From Gautieria morchelliformis (lineage: Eukaryota > Basidiomycota > Agaricomycetes > Gomphales > Gomphaceae), in assembly GCA_015179125.1 (NCBI GenBank), contig WHVA01000165.1:62001-126000 (forward strand): DNA of 64,000 nt. The letters are read 5' to 3'. Made by a program: the position numbers and the translations under genes. Under the pieces are notes generated by a model. The model did not search any database and was not told where the DNA came from. It saw only the letters and a program-made list of their open reading frames with translations. Positions within the stretch are counted from its first letter, which is position 1; the number at the start of each line of letters is the position of its first letter. Positions 54,807 through 64,000 of the stretch are shown here, one piece after another.

Positions 54807-57800
54807 GCAGACACTTCGCAGAAGCTTTTGGGTGTGGAGAAGCTTGCAACAGATGGAAGTAATTGGCCTCTGTGGCGAGCTACTCTCACAAGTTATTTTG
54901 AGTCCAAAAATCTACTCAGGCATATAGAAGGGAGAGCCATTCGACCTCCTGATCCTCCAGTCATGCCCCCAGGCCATATTCTCACAGAAGCTGAGGAAAC
55001 TCAGATAGAGAAGGCTGAGGAGAAGCTGGAGAAATATCTTGCCAGAGAAGGACAGGCCAAAACCCAAATAATCGTCTCCGTGTCAGAGTCACTAGCTCTG
55101 ATGCTACAGAAGAGACATACAGCAAAAGAAGTCTGGGATGAATTGGTCAATGAGATGACCAAAAAGCCCAAGATGGTCCTCACCAACCTACAGAGACAGC
55201 TTTGCAGTATGAGGTGTCCTGAGGATGGAGACTTGAGAGATCACTTGGACAAGGCCCAAGACCTCTATGCTCGTCTCAATGAGATGGGAGCCAGAATTTC
55301 TGAAGGAGAGTTCACCGACATTATCCTTGCATCACTTCCACCCTCCTATGAGGCAGTTATGAATGCCCTTACCACGTCGCTCGAAGAATGTGGAATGCCC
55401 TTAGTGCCTGATGATATTATCAGAGTACTAAAGGCTCAATATGACAGGAGAAAGACTCTCAATATTTCACAAGAAGAGCAGGCATTTATTGCTTCATCTA
55501 CGAAAGGGCAGAAGGGCCGGAAAGACCCGAAGGTGTCTACATGCACTAATTGCCACAAGCCTGGACATGCTATAGAGAGTTGCTGGGCTAAAGGAGGTGG
55601 TAAAGAAGGCCAGGGGCCACGTCAGAAGAAGAAAGCGAAAGCCAAAAAGAAGAAGGGCAAAGCCAAGGCGAATGTTGCCGAAGAAGTGTCCTCTGAGGAG
55701 GATGAGAGTGGCAGTCCAGCCGCTTTCGCCAACTTCGACTGCTCTAATTTGAGTAGTTTATCTCTGGACACTGTTGTTATCCTCGACACTGGAACGACCG
55801 CACATATGACCCCTCACAAGAATTTATTGAGGGATTACAGTCCATTCTCACAGCCGCGCACAATTCGTGCAGCCAACAAAGGCACTTTTGATGCCTTTGG
55901 TTCAGGCTCACTCGTGCTATCTAACAAGGTTGGAGATAAGACTGTGAACATTACATTGAAGGATACGTTCTACGCGCCAAAAATGGCTGTTACCCTCATC
56001 TCGATCGGCCGGTGCGATGATGCAGGCTATAACACACAAATAGCTGATCAGAAATGCACAATATCCAATCGTAAAGGCAGGATATTGATGCAAGCACCGA
56101 AGCTGAATGGCTTATATCGATTTGATTTACAACACACAAGTGCCGAAGCGCATGTATGCGCATCAGCCATGGAAATACATCAAAAAATGGGGCACATTTC
56201 ACAAAAGTCCCTACAGCACTTGCTCAACCGTGGCATGATATTAGGCATTGAATTGAGCTCAAAAGGTGACAAGGTTGTTTGCGATGCGTGCATTCAGGCG
56301 AAGATTGCACGCAAATCACTTCCTCAGGAACCCAGAAGCCGATCATCAAAATTCAGTGACAGAATTTATTCTGATGTCTGGGGACCAGCGAGACACTCCA
56401 CAATTGACAAGAAATCCTATTATGTGTCTTTCATTGACGACTACTCAAGAGAATCGGTTATCTATTTGATGGCAAACAAATCGGAAGCATTTTCAAAATA
56501 CAAACTCTACGAGGCCTTGATGCTTCGACAGAGGAATATGCACATCAAAGCACTTGTTTCCGACAGAGGGGGAGAATACACAAGCTCAGAATTTGAACAG
56601 CATTTGGCCAAGCAAGGCACGAAGCATCGGTTAACCGTGCACGACACCCCAGAGTCAAATGGTGTTGCTGAACGTTTAAACCGAACTCTAGTTGAAAGAG
56701 CTCGTGCCATGCTATTGGAATCAAGTCTTCCTAAGACTCTATGGGGGCATGCAATTTTGCATGCCAACTATCTTAGGAATCGGACACACACAAGAGCTTT
56801 GCCAGACAAAACCCCTTTTGAAATGATCCATCACGAGAAACCGAACCTGAAAGACATACACGTGTGGGGAATTGAAGTCTACGTTAAAGTCAAAGAGGGA
56901 AACAAACTAGCAGCCCGTGCCAAAAGAGCTCGGTGGATAGGAATCTCTGGACAGAGCCATGGTCACTGCATCTACTGGCCTGACTCTCAGAAGGTTTCTG
57001 TCGAGCGGAATATTATATTTGACTCAGAGATGAAGGGGGGCAAAGCTCCAATCATTTCTATTGAAGAGTCACAGCTACCTACGTCCAGAAAAATGGTACA
57101 GGCCATCTCGGCGCCAGCACCTATGCCTAGCCGCTTAGTCAGCGAAGAGGCAAAGATCGAGGAAATTGATGATGATGAACCAGAGGAACGTCTGAAAGAG
57201 CTGCAACCCAGTCAGACTGTTGATGCCAGACCTAAAGAAGCTGCTCCAACAAGGAGAAGCGAGAGAATCCGTCAGCAGCAGGCGCAGCCGGCCCCAAGTG
57301 GTCCCGTAACAAGATCTCAAACTAAGAGACATGCTGGTGCAGATATCACTACACTAGCTTACGAGGACATTGAGGACCATCAAGACAAATTATTCGAACA
57401 AGATTTATCCTCTGTCACTGACGGCATCAGTGATTATAACCTTGCCATCAGTACACTTTCGACCTCCGATCAAAACAAAGATAATGTGCTGCCGGATTTG
57501 AATCAGACCGAGCCTAGCAATGCAGATGAAGCCTTAAATGATCCTATGTGGAAAGCATCGATGGATAAAGAGTATAAGGTGCTACTCGACAAAGGTGTAT
57601 GGGAAGTGGTTAAACCACCTCCTGGGGCAAATATTGTCGGAAATAGATGGGTATTCCTCTGGAAACACAATCCAGAAGGTGAACCCATCACACCTAGATC
57701 GAGGATGGTCGCCCAAGGCTTTACACAAAGTTTTGGAGTCGACTACAATGAAACCTATGCACCTGTTGCTCGGATGACTTCCTTACGGATTATATGTGCC

Positions 57801-59048
57801 ATTGCTGCCAGGAACAACTGGCCTATTCACCAAATGGATGTGGACAGTGCGTATTTGAATGCTACACTGCCAGAACCTATTTACATGAGACAGCCGTATG
57901 GATATGAGACCGGAGACAAAGATGATGTCCTCCTGCTGAAGAAAGCACTTTACGGCCTCAAACAGTCTGGAAGGGAATGGTACAAACGTCTGAGTGGTGA
58001 ATTTCTCAAGTTAGGATTCACTAAATCAGCTTCGGATGGAGCTGTATTTTGCAGACGTGGACCGAGAGGGCATGCGATTATTGCAACGGCGGTAGACGAC
58101 CTCACTATCACAGCTGAGAGTCAACCAATCCTCGATGAGGTAAAGCATGACCTTGCCCAGGTTTTTAGTATGAAAGACCTAGGCGAGATTCACTGGCTTT
58201 TGAACCTCAAAATCGAAAGAGATTGGAATAACAAATCGATTGCAATATCACAAGCCACATACATCCAGAAAATCATTAAAAAATTCAATCTGGATGATGC
58301 CAAAACATTTTCCACGCCTCTCGACCCAGCCGTTAAATTATCCAGAGACCAATGCCCTTCTACAGATGAAGACAAACAGAAGATGTCAAGAATTCCATAC
58401 AGACAAGCGATAGGATCATTGATGTGGGCAGCAGTAGCCACTCGACCAGACATTGCATTCGCAGTGTCATTACTTTCTCAATTCCTCGAAAACCCAGGTC
58501 CAACACATTGGCATGCAGTCAAACGTGTCTTTAAATATCTAAAAGGCACGATGGACTACAAATTGACACTTGGGAAAAATCGAGACGGCCTCATTGGGTA
58601 TTCAGATGCGGATTGGGCTTCTCAAGAGCACAGGCACTCATACTCGGCTTATATTTTTCAGATTGATGGAGGGACAGTATCATGGAGTTGTCAAAAACAA
58701 TCCATAGTAGCCCTATCATCAACTGAAGCCGAATTCGTTGCCCTGACTCATGCGAGTAAAGAAGCCTTATGGATGCGCCACTTTATTTCTGAAGTATTCC
58801 AACCGCTGAATTGTCCCATCAAACTTTATTCAGACAATCAATCAGCCATTGCCATCGTCTATGGCACTCAACAACACACGAGGACCAAGCATTTCGACAT
58901 TAGATTATATTTCATCCGAGATATAGTCGAAGATGAAGAAATTAAGCTTGTGTACCTACCAATGGAACACATGCTAGCCGATCTTCTCACTAAAGGACTT
59001 CCTAGTCCTAGAGTGAGAATCCTCAACGAGAGAATCGGAATATATTAA
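54798..59048 (+). CDS. copia-1 Gag-Pol polyprotein
   Basis: A single 1416-aa frame from the ATG at 54798, chosen because it is the first ATG after the LTR and its protein starts MGPADTSQKLLGVEKL. Domains in order: copia-type Gag (about 15-210), zinc knuckle CTNCHKPGHAIESC (about 248), aspartic protease ILDTGTTAHMT (about 328), integrase HHCC ending CDACIQAK (about 495-500), catalytic SDVWGP (524), SDRGGEY (588) and ESNGVAERLNRTL (Glu, 624), reverse transcriptase with VDSAYLNATL and the catalytic TAVDDLTI (about 1097), and RNase H with SDADWAS (1268), STEAEFVAL (1310) and YSDNQSAIAI (1345). RT has AVDD in place of the usual YVDD, a common copia variant. No stop or frameshift is present. It ends 13 bp before the 3' LTR. 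Confidence 0.96.
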   Translation: MGPADTSQKLLGVEKLATDGSNWPLWRATLTSYFESKNLLRHIEGRAIRPPDPPVMPPGHILTEAEETQIEKAEEKLEKYLAREGQAKTQIIVSVSESLALMLQKRHTAKEVWDELVNEMTKKPKMVLTNLQRQLCSMRCPEDGDLRDHLDKAQDLYARLNEMGARISEGEFTDIILASLPPSYEAVMNALTTSLEECGMPLVPDDIIRVLKAQYDRRKTLNISQEEQAFIASSTKGQKGRKDPKVSTCTNCHKPGHAIESCWAKGGGKEGQGPRQKKKAKAKKKKGKAKANVAEEVSSEEDESGSPAAFANFDCSNLSSLSLDTVVILDTGTTAHMTPHKNLLRDYSPFSQPRTIRAANKGTFDAFGSGSLVLSNKVGDKTVNITLKDTFYAPKMAVTLISIGRCDDAGYNTQIADQKCTISNRKGRILMQAPKLNGLYRFDLQHTSAEAHVCASAMEIHQKMGHISQKSLQHLLNRGMILGIELSSKGDKVVCDACIQAKIARKSLPQEPRSRSSKFSDRIYSDVWGPARHSTIDKKSYYVSFIDDYSRESVIYLMANKSEAFSKYKLYEALMLRQRNMHIKALVSDRGGEYTSSEFEQHLAKQGTKHRLTVHDTPESNGVAERLNRTLVERARAMLLESSLPKTLWGHAILHANYLRNRTHTRALPDKTPFEMIHHEKPNLKDIHVWGIEVYVKVKEGNKLAARAKRARWIGISGQSHGHCIYWPDSQKVSVERNIIFDSEMKGGKAPIISIEESQLPTSRKMVQAISAPAPMPSRLVSEEAKIEEIDDDEPEERLKELQPSQTVDARPKEAAPTRRSERIRQQQAQPAPSGPVTRSQTKRHAGADITTLAYEDIEDHQDKLFEQDLSSVTDGISDYNLAISTLSTSDQNKDNVLPDLNQTEPSNADEALNDPMWKASMDKEYKVLLDKGVWEVVKPPPGANIVGNRWVFLWKHNPEGEPITPRSRMVAQGFTQSFGVDYNETYAPVARMTSLRIICAIAARNNWPIHQMDVDSAYLNATLPEPIYMRQPYGYETGDKDDVLLLKKALYGLKQSGREWYKRLSGEFLKLGFTKSASDGAVFCRRGPRGHAIIATAVDDLTITAESQPILDEVKHDLAQVFSMKDLGEIHWLLNLKIERDWNNKSIAISQATYIQKIIKKFNLDDAKTFSTPLDPAVKLSRDQCPSTDEDKQKMSRIPYRQAIGSLMWAAVATRPDIAFAVSLLSQFLENPGPTHWHAVKRVFKYLKGTMDYKLTLGKNRDGLIGYSDADWASQEHRHSYSAYIFQIDGGTVSWSCQKQSIVALSSTEAEFVALTHASKEALWMRHFISEVFQPLNCPIKLYSDNQSAIAIVYGTQQHTRTKHFDIRLYFIRDIVEDEEIKLVYLPMEHMLADLLTKGLPSPRVRILNERIGIY

Positions 59049-59049
59049 G

Positions 59050-59061
59050 CTTGAGGGGGCG
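59050..59061 (+). promoter_or_regulatory. copia-1 polypurine tract
   Basis: CTTGAGGGGGCG lies immediately before the 3' LTR, the expected plus-strand primer position. Confidence 0.75.
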
Positions 59062-59540
59062 TGTTGGGTGCATTTATGCTCCTGCACCAAAATCAAGCAT
59101 AATATATTCAATTTATTGTGTGGTGTTTCAATATTTTCTCATACTGTTCTTGTACCATGCATCCATTTCTCTGCTTATTTTCGAAATTTTCTAGTCACTC
59201 TCTATCTCTCCATTTCATTCTGTTATTTCTACTTTCACAGGCGGCTGCACCCAGCGGAGTTTGAAATGACTTCGACGCGCGAGCCCTTGGCCGCTAAAGG
59301 GCCGGGTGCAAGTATATGCCTTCTGAGACAGGATTACACTCCTCTCTCAGTGACAATAAATTCACTGAGAGAGGCGAGTAGTATTCTTCATATTTACATA
59401 GCATGTTGACTGAAAATCATGTAGTATATTTGATTCTAGGTATTGTATTAATACATCAGTGACAATAAATTCACTGAGAGAGTATATTTGATTCTAGAAC
59501 TCTACCGAACCTTCCCTGCCATAGCCCCTAGTTGCTAACA
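59062..59540 (+). repeat. 3' LTR of copia-1
   Basis: 479 bp, TGTTGGGTGC to TTGCTAACA. It differs from the 5' LTR at the CGACGTGCG/CGACGCGCG and TTGGGCGC/TTGGCCGC positions and by one base in TTTGAATTC/TTTGATTC. Confidence 0.93.
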
Positions 59541-60900
59541 TCATCTGCCGTGGCTGTCCTCGGAAGCGAGGGTCGAGATTTGATTGAGGAATTAGTGTGT
59601 CGTGCTGCTTGCATTGCCTTCCACCATCAGATTTATTCATTTCAAAAGCTTTCAGTGCATCTGGGGGCAAAGAAGCATGGGCAGATGACTGATCAAAAAT
59701 AAACAAGGCTTGGCAGTCAGGATGGGCAGTCTCAAAAATTTGGATTGCAGTTCTTATCTGCTCCATAAGTTGTTTGGTATCCCACCAAGGGTCACCATTT
59801 GCACCCGGATAAATTATCTTTTGAGCGTCCTGGACAATTTGGCAATCTTCATCCAAAAGCACGAGCCGGCCATCCTCTTCCTTAATGAAATCTGAAACAT
59901 GAATTAACCTGCCTCGGCATTTTTTATGAAGTGGCTGCTCGCTTTCTCGCAACCAAAGAATTCGTGCCTCATCATTTGCATGAAAACAGTACTCGTCATG
60001 GTACTGGATAGTAATCTGTCGCTGTCCTTGTTGCAATTCCGGCATGATCTTCTTCAAGTCAGGCCCTTCATGTTTTGCCATCCGAGCTTCAAACTGAGCA
60101 ATCAATGGTAGGAAAATGTTGTTTTGGTATTTCACCACATCATCGCACTCATGCCCATCCATGTAAACCCCCTTCCGCACAGCTGTTCGATGCCACCCAA
60201 GCTTGATCAGCCACCGATGAGCTGTGTGCTCGCTAATAGGATTTGCGAGAGTAATATTTAACTCCAGAAGTATGATCCCATTAAGTGCATGACGAAGTCG
60301 GCAGGGAGTGACATCCCTTGTCTTCTGTGAGGTGAGCCAATCACGTGTGCGTGTCCGAATGTGCTCATCATGAAGCCATGATTGCAGATTTTCAGACCCT
60401 CCACGCTTCTGAATGGGAAGCTTTTCGAAAATCTGATAATATCTTGCCAGTGCTCGGACCCTTTGGGCAAACCAGTTGTCCTGCCCTTCGTGCCATTGTC
60501 ACGCGATCTGGAGACTTGCCTGAGTATGGGAGAGTCCTTTGAGGCGAAGGGTGGCGAAATTGGTGAGGATGAGGAGCTGGTTTACTTGAGAAAAAGGCAT
60601 TACTTTGCTCTTTTTTTTAAGGAGGTCCTTGATCTGACTTCGAAGATCAGACCAGTCTCGAACATGACTCTTCCGGTCTTGAAATCCTTCCTCAAGCTCA
60701 CATTCCTGGTCCTCGATCTCAGCTTCACTCTCAGCCTCAGCTTCCTGGTCCTCGATCTCATCTTCACTCTCAGCCCCAGCTTCATTCCCGGTGGGGTGGC
60801 GTGGACCACCAGGGGGGCCGGGAGATATCGAGGAGGAGGGCGGGTAATGTCGAGAAGGAGCAGGGTGATGCGGACTCACTAGGGGGTGATGCGGACTCAC

Positions 60901-62022
60901 TAGGAGGGCGGGTGATGTGGACCAGGAGTGCGGGAAGGTGTCGGAGCAGGAGGAACAGCAGCAGCGACGGGGAGATGCGTGTTAGGGATCGTCCACAAAG
61001 TAGCTACCTATTTATGAACATTTTCTATGTAGTTAATTAGTTTCAAATGCCCTCAAGAAAAGTTGTATTAATATTTCTATGCTACACTCACATTGGGTCT
61101 AAGAATACCCCACAGTCACATGACTATCACATGTCCTCAAAAACAGCTCAAAGTCACCTGATCACCCACAGTCACCTGACAATCACCTGACCTCCTCCTT
61201 CTTGACATGGCCCTGCTCTCCACTGGTATTCAGACGGCCAACTTGAACGGAGCCGGGGCCCTCTGATCAAGCGGGGCACCCTTGTTCACGTCCTATCCAG
61301 TGGGTGACACCCTGCGGCAATCTGTACTATCAGGAACAGCATGCAGCTCTCCTGCTGCCCACCCACTGACAGGAGTGGACAAGTATGTCATATATCCATA
61401 ATATATTGATTTTTGCCAATATAATTAGTCTGGGACACATATAAAGCTTAAATGAAGTTTAATCCCTCGGCATATGTCCTGAGTACAAGATCTGTCAACA
61501 AGCTATTGGTTCCAACACATATTCAGCTTGCAATTGACATTCTAGTCCAGGCGCACCTGGCCAAAAATGTGAATTTTTTACCGGTTGATTTACATGAATG
61601 TTAAGCTACTGTGCCCTCGTATAAGCTCATATGACCTCATATTTCAAATTTGGACCGAATCCATCAAGAACTAGCTATTCTACAGCTGTTTTAATTTTGG
61701 CCGCTGAATAATGGAATCAAAACAAGCGCCCGCCTTATGTACTGCAAAGCACTGTAAGTAAATGTGCATAATTACCACTGCACGCGAAGCAGCTCATTTG
61801 GGTCCTACCTACCACGCTCTTCTGTTTGCCCGTAATGAGAAATATCATGTATGTCATTTACTACATCAATGTGTCGATAAGACACATGTTCATGCACCGA
61901 GCTAGCTACCACCATCCACCAGTGCAGGGCGCGTGCAGTCAGTCGAGCATCAATAATTATTGGTTTACTCAGCGATGTCGATAATTATTAGTTTATATTA
62001 TTAAGTAATTCATGTGGCCGGG
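60901..62022. other. no gene recognised
   Basis: Begins with a 19-20 bp tandem repeat GATGCGGACTCACTAGG at 60869-60906, which overlaps the start of the DDE transposase frame. CACCTGA-type short repeats follow near 61110-61195 (AGTCACATGA, AGTCACCTGA, AATCACCTGA). No coding is recognised. Confidence 0.4.
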
Positions 62023-63296
62023 TGTCAAGATTGGTTTTCAGCCATTAATATCGTGTATTAGTGAACACAGCGAATGCCCGAATAACTTGTGCGAATAAGT
62101 ATGCCATTCGGCGAATAGGTGAACCAATGAATGTTCACAAGGTAAGAGGGTTGCCTGAACAGGGCTCCCCCTATCTACAGTCATACCGAAATAGCCCATG
62201 GCTCTTGACGATGTAACGTGCAAGGTCTCACAGAAGGGCTGTCTAAGTCTCGACAATCCCTTCGCTGGCGAAGGTGCTCCTTCGGAGCCCTTTGCCAACA
62301 GCACAGAAAATGGTTCGAAGGCTAAGGTAACGAAGATGAAGTATGGGAACTCACCAGTGATGCCTAAGTCCTCTGCTAGTCGAAGATGGAAATATCCAAG
62401 AGAAGGCTTAAGACGATGACCACAGCAAGGTCAAAGCTGCACAAGATGAACAATGTATGATAATTGAACTGGGGAATATACATGCGAATGTAAACTACTT
62501 ATATCGAATGCTCGTAAGGTGTCAGCGAATAGGAAAGAGGCCGTTACGGGTCAGGGTTGGATAGGGGTGCGCAGTCATGATACAACATAGATGAAATAAA
62601 CATACAATAGAATGAGAGAAGAGGGAGAACATGAAACGATGGAGGGTGAAGGTGGCGAAGACACCTGTGTACGAAATCATGTCTTGGGGCCCACATATAC
62701 ACTGCCCTGCATGGGTTCTTCATCTACTGGGTTGATCCCACACGACCCACGGGTAGGATGTCCCCCAAACGCACCCTGCTCATATGAACACCAAAAGGGG
62801 GTTGGATCGAGAAGCTGATGGAGTTACTGACAAGCCATTATGCCGGATAGGGATGTCGATCGTGGTTTGATGGTGTGCCTGCTGGCGAATGATGCGAGCA
62901 GCGAATGGTCGTTCGGCGAAATACGAGGAAGGGTGAACAGAGGTGACATAGAGGAGGAGAGGTCGAGGTGGGGGGCGAAGCCGAGCAAACACTGGGGAGG
63001 AGTAGCAAAAGGGGAAATGGGGGTACCAATTTGCAGGAAATACACAGGTCATGACAATCCGATTATCAGAACACCATTGGAAGAGGGTCGCGCAGAGGAG
63101 GTGGTAGACCCAGCGATGACTGCCGAGTCAGTCCCAAGACGTCGATTGTGCGTTTGACGGCGTGGCTATGGTAATTGGCACAAACAGCGAGAATTGGTTG
63201 CCGAACATGACAATGGCGATCGGAACGAACACGAAGGTGGAGTGAGAAAATAGGAAAACTAAGCTTCGGAGTATGGGAAATAAACGCGTCATGACA
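62023..63296 (+). mobile_element. E-family LTR (E8)
   Basis: 1274 bp from TGTCAAGATTGG to GCGTCATGACA, with the module order of E5. Flanks CCGGG and GCTGC do not match, so one side is probably rearranged. It lies directly upstream of the partial gene at the right edge. Confidence 0.83.
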
Positions 63297-63303
63297 GCTG
63301 CGT

Positions 63304-64000
63304 GTCGAAGCGATCGTGGATCCTGACTTTGAACGTCCGTCGGATGTGGACGACCTGGTGAAGGAGGTGAAGGAAGCGAAGGAGTGGCTCGGGGATGCGG
63401 GTTTCCTGCTTAGCCCAGAGTTTCTTGATGCCAAGATGAACACGGTGCAAGGGCCGACAGCGTCGCGGGGCCTGTCGAAGGAAGCCGAGGTAGTGGGGGA
63501 TGCTGCGAAGGAGCTTGAAAGTACGTGACAAGTATCCGTTCGCTAGCCAGGCTAATTTGGAGCTTTGTCAAAGATCCTGCTCCTGTTGTTGAGCCCATTG
63601 CTGCACCACCAGAATCACTCCGACCCTCCACCATAGGTCCGTCTGTGGGTACGAAACGTCGACCGATGTTTCTTTCGTCTGAGGACGAAGGTGACGACGC
63701 TTCGACACTGAAGAAGCCTCGCAAGGAACGCGTTCGGAGCCCTACACCCGAGATCGTCGCAGTTGATCCAACTCCTACCCAACGTCGCAAGGGTCGGGCG
63801 AATGCGCTGGTTGCCAAATCGGACAAGGTCGCGCAATCGGTGGCGAAGCATGGCTACCCCGAGCATGCGTATTTGCTCGGGTGGCTGATTTATAAAGGGG
63901 TAAGCAGTATAGTTTTTGCTGGAGTACTTCGCCCGCTGACTGTGTGCTTCCCCGTAGCATGACATATTAAAGAGGCCTGCGAAGTGTGGGCGATGTCTTC
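63304..64000 (+). CDS. hypothetical protein, partial, three exons
   Basis: I do not recognise a family. The frame starts within or before 63304 (VEAIVDPDFERPSDVDDLVK), with no ATG visible before E8, so the 5' end may have been lost. Predicted introns: 63521-63573 (GTACGTG to GTCAAAG) and 63900-63957 (GTAAGC to CCCGTAG); both keep the frame open. The middle exon is Pro/Ser/Arg-rich (SSEDEGDDASTLKKPRKERV) and ends HGYPEHAYLLGWLIYKG. The third exon opens with PAKCGRC, a possible start of a Cys-rich cluster, and leaves the window. A cysteine cluster after a charged region recalls the antisense gene at 26567-29338, but no homology is claimed. Confidence 0.5.

Larger units (their letters stand above)
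54312..59540 (+). mobile_element. complete Ty1/copia retrotransposon, copia-1
   Basis: A 5229-bp element with LTRs of 480 and 479 bp that differ by only a few bases, flanked by perfect TCATC duplications (54307-54311 and 59541-59545). It has a primer-binding site, one uninterrupted gag-pol ORF and a polypurine tract. It inserted into the DDE transposase gene, in the opposite orientation. All parts needed for movement appear intact, so it is young. Confidence 0.95.
53733..60900 (-). pseudogene. DDE transposase gene split by copia-1
   Basis: Minus-strand gene in pieces 60900-59541 and 54311-53733. The N-terminal region is acidic and disordered (EDEIEDQEAEAESEAEIED), then TLRLKGLSHTQASLQIA, one in-frame TGA at 60499-60501, and NWFAQRVRALARYYQIFEKL. 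Catalytic positions: QYHDEYCFHAND (first Asp), FIFDQSSAHASLPPDALKAF (second Asp) and FLPKFHCELNPIEM (Glu). A 49-bp intron (54006-54054, GTGAGT to TCTAAG) separates this from YWGWCKYRYREHPKN and the C-terminus at 53733. It resembles the Tc1/mariner-like DDE enzymes widespread in Agaricomycetes. Besides copia-1 and the TGA there is a frame change next to the insertion site. A C-terminal relative lies at 18029-18175. Confidence 0.82.

Noticed and set aside
22819-62304. An 88-codon ORF starting MLSAKGSEGAPS found in most E copies
   Set aside because: The substitutions between copies appear mostly to change amino acids, and two copies are broken or shifted. It looks like shared descent of a noncoding LTR, not a protein under selection.

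Overview
The window looks like a transposon-rich stretch of an Agaricomycete (Basidiomycota) genome. The evidence is eukaryotic: GT-AG introns of about 49-58 bp, a chromodomain-bearing Ty3/gypsy element, Ty1/copia elements, a tyrosine-recombinase (Ngaro/DIRS-like) retroelement, Pif1-type Helitrons and a DDE transposase of a kind common in mushroom genomes. I see one convincing ordinary host gene, an APH-fold kinase on the minus strand at 32469-33866. A second partial gene of unknown function runs off the right edge at 63304-64000. I cannot name the species.

Layout. 1-16210 is a head-to-tail array of Helitrons. It holds the 3' part of an autonomous copy (1-1901), a 5' fragment (1903-2892), two non-autonomous copies filled with an 18-bp minisatellite (2893-5249 and 5250-7954), one apparently autonomous 6.5-kb copy encoding a Rep/helicase of at least 1379 aa (7955-14454), and a truncated non-autonomous copy with a 21-bp minisatellite (14456 to about 16210). 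Four 3' ends share iteron-like 18-bp repeats, a 7-bp hairpin and CTAG, and each abuts the next unit's TC 5' end directly or after one T. 16211-18335 is GC-rich DNA without recognisable genes plus a transposase remnant. 18336-36070 is a nest of LTR elements around a broken gypsy chromovirus (about 20994-30093) whose RT core is inverted between two copies of a TGTCA...TGACA LTR family (called E here) and which carries an antisense gene next to its 3' LTR. The kinase gene and a tRNA-related SINE candidate lie in this part. 37229-41511 is an Ngaro/DIRS-like element, again with an inverted RT core. 44580-53300 is a decayed reverse-strand copia element (copia-2) carrying two E copies, a solo LTR-1 and a short LTR element that encodes only Gag. 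53733-60900 is a DDE transposase gene split by a complete, young copia element (copia-1, 54312-59540). 60901-64000 holds another E copy and the partial gene.

The elements interact mainly by nesting. Target-site duplications seen directly are TCATC (copia-1), TCTCA (Gag-only element), TAGTG (solo LTR-1), and CGCTG, TGCAG and CTTGG (E copies). They allow much of the insertion order to be reconstructed. The most unusual items are the precise tandem Helitrons with iterons, a tandem exon/intron cassette in the autonomous Helitron leader, an intron-like insertion in the truncated Helitron helicase, the Gag-only LTR element, and two independent retroelements with an internally inverted RT core.
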